Source: Flavobacteriaceae bacterium (GTDB lineage Bacteria > Bacteroidota > Bacteroidia > Flavobacteriales > Flavobacteriaceae). From it: DNA of 7,928 nucleotides. How positions within the stretch are numbered: position 1 is the first letter of the stretch; each line of letters opens with the position of its first letter. Made by a program: the position numbers and the translations under genes. The notes beneath the pieces are model-generated. The model saw only the letters and a program-made list of their open reading frames with translations, was not told the DNA's origin and did not search any database. Location: contig NZQO01000014.1 in the NCBI GenBank assembly GCA_002693605.1, positions 1-7,928 of the forward strand. The letters are read 5' to 3'. Positions 6,587 to 7,928 of this stretch are shown here, piece after piece.

Positions 6587-7345
6587 TTAGTCTTCAATTT
6601 GTTCTTCCTTAACGGTGGTATAAGGTGAACCTACTGCACCTCCCGCAAAGGCCGCGCCGGCACCTAGTAAAAAGATAAAAAATGCAATAATGCTATATTT
6701 GCCGGCAATATCGGCTGCTTCGTCGGTTGCAGCGACGGCTGTCTCTTTTACCTCGGCATAATACTCCTCAGCGCTGTTAACGGCGCTTTCTATCTTATTG
6801 TCCCATTTTTCAATCACACCATTAATTTCAGCTTCAGACAAGTCGGTGTTTTCGGCCAGATAGTCCTTGATCTCCTCGGTATCCAAAATCTCATCGGCTC
6901 CCTCTGCCGTAATCTTTAAGTTTCCTTGTTGGTCTAGATCTACCGAGAGTTCATTGAAGAATTCGTCTATATTTTCGTCAAGGTTTAAATCATTTAATAA
7001 TTCCCTTGAATCGCTTCGCGCCTCGCGCAACGTACTTCTAACCGCACTGGAGGCATCATTGGGCAGAATGTCATTTCTTTCTGCGGTATTAATTAACTGA
7101 AAGGCCTCTTGCTTGATATTCTCTATGGAAAATGTAGCATTGGCGGTTCCCTTTTTCTGGGCTTTATTTAAGGCTTGCGCCATGTTCGTTGCCTTGGAAT
7201 CTGAAAAAACAGAGTTCGCGGCGCTCGCTATTCCGTTGAAAATGCCGCCAATAGTAGAAGTTACCAAATACAGGGAGAGAATTAAATATAAGCACCACGC
7301 CAAGAAACCGTGAAGCCCCCCCTTCACTATTTGCCGGTAAGCCAC
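6587..7345 (-). CDS. Multi-pass membrane protein, C-terminal part (frameshifted)
   Basis: The open frame can begin at a GTG (7345), but only residues from about the GGLHG motif on (from the G run at 7316-7322) are native. The apparent N-terminus M-A-Y-R-Q-I-V is out-of-frame reading of the upstream half. After GGLHGFLAW comes a membrane segment (about 13-38), then a long acidic, mostly helical soluble region (about 45-215) rich in Asp, Glu and Ala, and a C-terminal membrane segment with small residues (AFFIFLLGAGAAFAGGAVG) before an acidic tail ending in E-Q-I-E-D. The soluble part contains a DLSEAEINGVIEKWDNKIES-type helix. I do not recognise a functional family for it. It is followed by the YqaE gene, 28 bp away. 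Joined to the first half, the product would be about 337 residues. Confidence 0.75.
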   Translation of the reverse strand: MAYRQIVKGGLHGFLAWCLYLILSLYLVTSTIGGIFNGIASAANSVFSDSKATNMAQALNKAQKKGTANATFSIENIKQEAFQLINTAERNDILPNDASSAVRSTLREARSDSRELLNDLNLDENIDEFFNELSVDLDQQGNLKITAEGADEILDTEEIKDYLAENTDLSEAEINGVIEKWDNKIESAVNSAEEYYAEVKETAVAATDEAADIAGKYSIIAFFIFLLGAGAAFAGGAVGSPYTTVKEEQIED

Positions 7346-7601
7346 TCATACGACCCGCAACCATACCTCCCATAAAAAGGGCAGCGAGATTCGAGACACC
7401 CCACCAAATTATTGTGCCGGTCCCTAACCCATCGAGCGGATTGGTTTCTGTCAAAGGGTCAATGGTTGTTAAACCAATTCCTAGCCCAAGCATATTAAGA
7501 AGAAACGATACCGTAATAGCGGCAAGCGCACCTGCAAAAATTGCCCCCCAAGATATACGTGAGATTTTCGGAAATTTGTTTTGAACGTATTGATTTCTCA
7601 T
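7164..7601 (-). CDS. Multi-pass membrane protein, N-terminal part (frameshifted)
   Basis: Residues 1-95 are the authentic N-terminus of the protein continued in the preceding entry; residues after about 95 are out-of-frame and not meaningful. A polar basic start is followed by RISWGAIFAGALAAI, a first membrane segment (about 18-45), the turn DPLTETNPLDGLGTG, and a second segment starting IIWWGVSNLAALFMGGMVAG (64-83). The order ISWGA, NPL-GLG-G, IWWGVS, GGMVAGR and then GGLHGFLAW recurs in a group of bacterial membrane proteins resembling the TIGR04086/YrzE type, whose function is unknown to me. The ATG at 7601 has no Shine-Dalgarno sequence; the best upstream promoter-like box is an imperfect TAAGTTTA at 7620-7627. 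The reading frame is lost in the G run at 7316-7322. Confidence 0.75.
   Translation of the reverse strand: MRNQYVQNKFPKISRISWGAIFAGALAAITVSFLLNMLGLGIGLTTIDPLTETNPLDGLGTGTIIWWGVSNLAALFMGGMVAGRMSGLPANSEGGASRFLGVVLIFNSLPVFGNFYYWRHFQRNSERRELCFFRFQGNEHGASLK
7316..7322 (-). repeat. G7 homopolymer at the frameshift in the membrane-protein gene
   Basis: On the coding strand the sequence is GAA followed by seven G and then CTTCAC. Six G would give S-E-G-G-L-H-G-F and join the two halves; seven shift the frame into a dead end. Such a tract is prone both to slipped-strand mispairing and to sequencing length errors. Confidence 0.85.
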
Positions 7602-7830
7602 AACTTTGATAATTAGCGTTAAACTTAATTTGTTGCTATTTTGGTAATCTAGTTGGTAGCAATACTTCTAAAATTATTAAAAGCGGTAGTTTTATGCCTT
7701 ATTTTTAGCGAATCTTTAGCTAAATATGTTAAAAACTATAAAAATAACAGTACATCAACCTTTTCTTTGGTGCATTATCAATAAAAACAGATACGTTCTT
7801 CGTATCGCGTAGCCAATCCTAAAAACCGTG
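7602..7830. other. AT-rich intergenic region upstream of the membrane-protein gene
   Basis: I see no convincing gene here. It contains the upstream region of the minus-strand membrane protein. TTTAGC occurs twice in direct orientation 11 bp apart (7704-7709 and 7715-7720), with an overlapping inverted copy GCTAAA at 7719-7724. This is a possible regulator site about 100 bp from the start codon. The terminator-like hairpin at the right is listed separately. No exact TAnnTTTG is found on the minus strand. Confidence 0.4.
7780..7806 (-). terminator. Rho-independent terminator-like hairpin for a minus-strand gene entering from the right
   Basis: On the minus strand, GATACG-AAGAA-CGTATC (7806 down to 7790) forms a perfect 6-bp stem with a 5-nt loop, followed at once by TGTTTTTATT. 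On the plus strand no T tract follows. This suggests that a transcript coming from beyond the right edge ends here. The stem is short, so confidence is moderate. Confidence 0.45.
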
Positions 7831-7926
7831 TTAATTACCCGAGTCTCGGCACAACGGCCGGGCAAAAGCGTAATTTGGGCCGCAACCTTCAACTTTAACG
7901 TAACTTGTCTTGCAATTATCCGTGGG
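7831..7926 (-). CDS. Possible C-terminal end of a gene extending past the right edge
   Basis: One minus-strand frame is open from the window edge for 31 codons to TAA, 24 bp before the terminator-like hairpin. The local GC content is higher than in the adjacent intergenic DNA. The peptide contains V-K-V-E-G-C-G-P-N-Y-A-F and three Cys. I do not recognise it. Another minus-strand frame is also open from the edge but runs on through the hairpin to 7755, which makes it less likely. This call rests mainly on position relative to the terminator. Confidence 0.25.
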   Translation of the reverse strand, partial: PTDNCKTSYVKVEGCGPNYAFARPLCRDSGN

Positions 7927-7928
7927 GA

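Noticed and set aside
7601..7608. TAACTTTG on the plus strand, an exact TAnnTTTG match
   Set aside because: It overlaps the start codon of a minus-strand gene, the TTTG candidates upstream have poor spacing (17 or 22 bp), and no plus-strand gene follows within the window.
7728..7814. 28-codon plus-strand ORF in the right intergenic region
   Set aside because: Low-complexity start, overlaps the terminator-like hairpin, and has no recognisable protein pattern.
7839..7849. Palindrome CCGAG-T-CTCGG
   Set aside because: Only 5-bp arms, within probable coding DNA; no partner site or regulator.

Overview
The window most likely comes from a member of the Bacteroidota, probably a flavobacterium. This rests on two exact matches to the Bacteroidota sigma-A promoter element TAnnTTTG, on A-rich leaders with little Shine-Dalgarno sequence, on middling GC, and on the style of the encoded proteins. 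No 16S rRNA or other strong taxonomic marker is present, so this is an inference.

Layout. Bases 2-1798 (+) hold the 3' part of a hybrid sensor histidine kinase (PAS, HisKA, HATPase, REC and a C-terminal Hpt-like domain) whose start lies outside the window. Facing it at 1857-2338 (-) is a two-gene unit: a 29-residue single-pass membrane peptide, then a DUF4870 membrane protein. A short divergent promoter region separates this unit from mnmE (2468-3868, +), a complete tRNA-modification GTPase. Next comes an AT-rich 375-bp stretch with an 80-codon hypothetical ORF. It is bounded by two copies of a 10-bp direct repeat, one on the mnmE stop codon and one on the start codon of the next gene. That gene (4244-6237, +) is a large DUF2779 nuclease combining a Cas4/RecB-like PD-(D/E)XK domain with an Fe-S-type Cys set and a DEDD exonuclease-like domain. 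It is broken into two ORFs by a frameshift.

The right third is on the minus strand. A multi-pass membrane protein (6587-7601) is split into two ORFs by a run of seven G where six would keep it in frame. It is followed 28 bp later by a 50-residue YqaE/Pmp3-family membrane peptide (6406-6558). Bases 7602-7830 are AT-rich and non-coding. At the right edge a minus-strand terminator-like hairpin and a short open frame suggest that another gene ends just inside the window.

How the genes fit together. The window looks like ordinary chromosome: signalling, tRNA modification, and small stress- or envelope-type membrane proteins. Its accessory-looking part is the end of mnmE, a site where integrative elements are known to insert in other bacteria, together with the nuclease behind it. 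No complete mobile element, CRISPR array, tRNA or rRNA was seen. The two frameshifts could be real inactivation, phase variation (for the G tract) or sequencing error; the sequence alone cannot decide.
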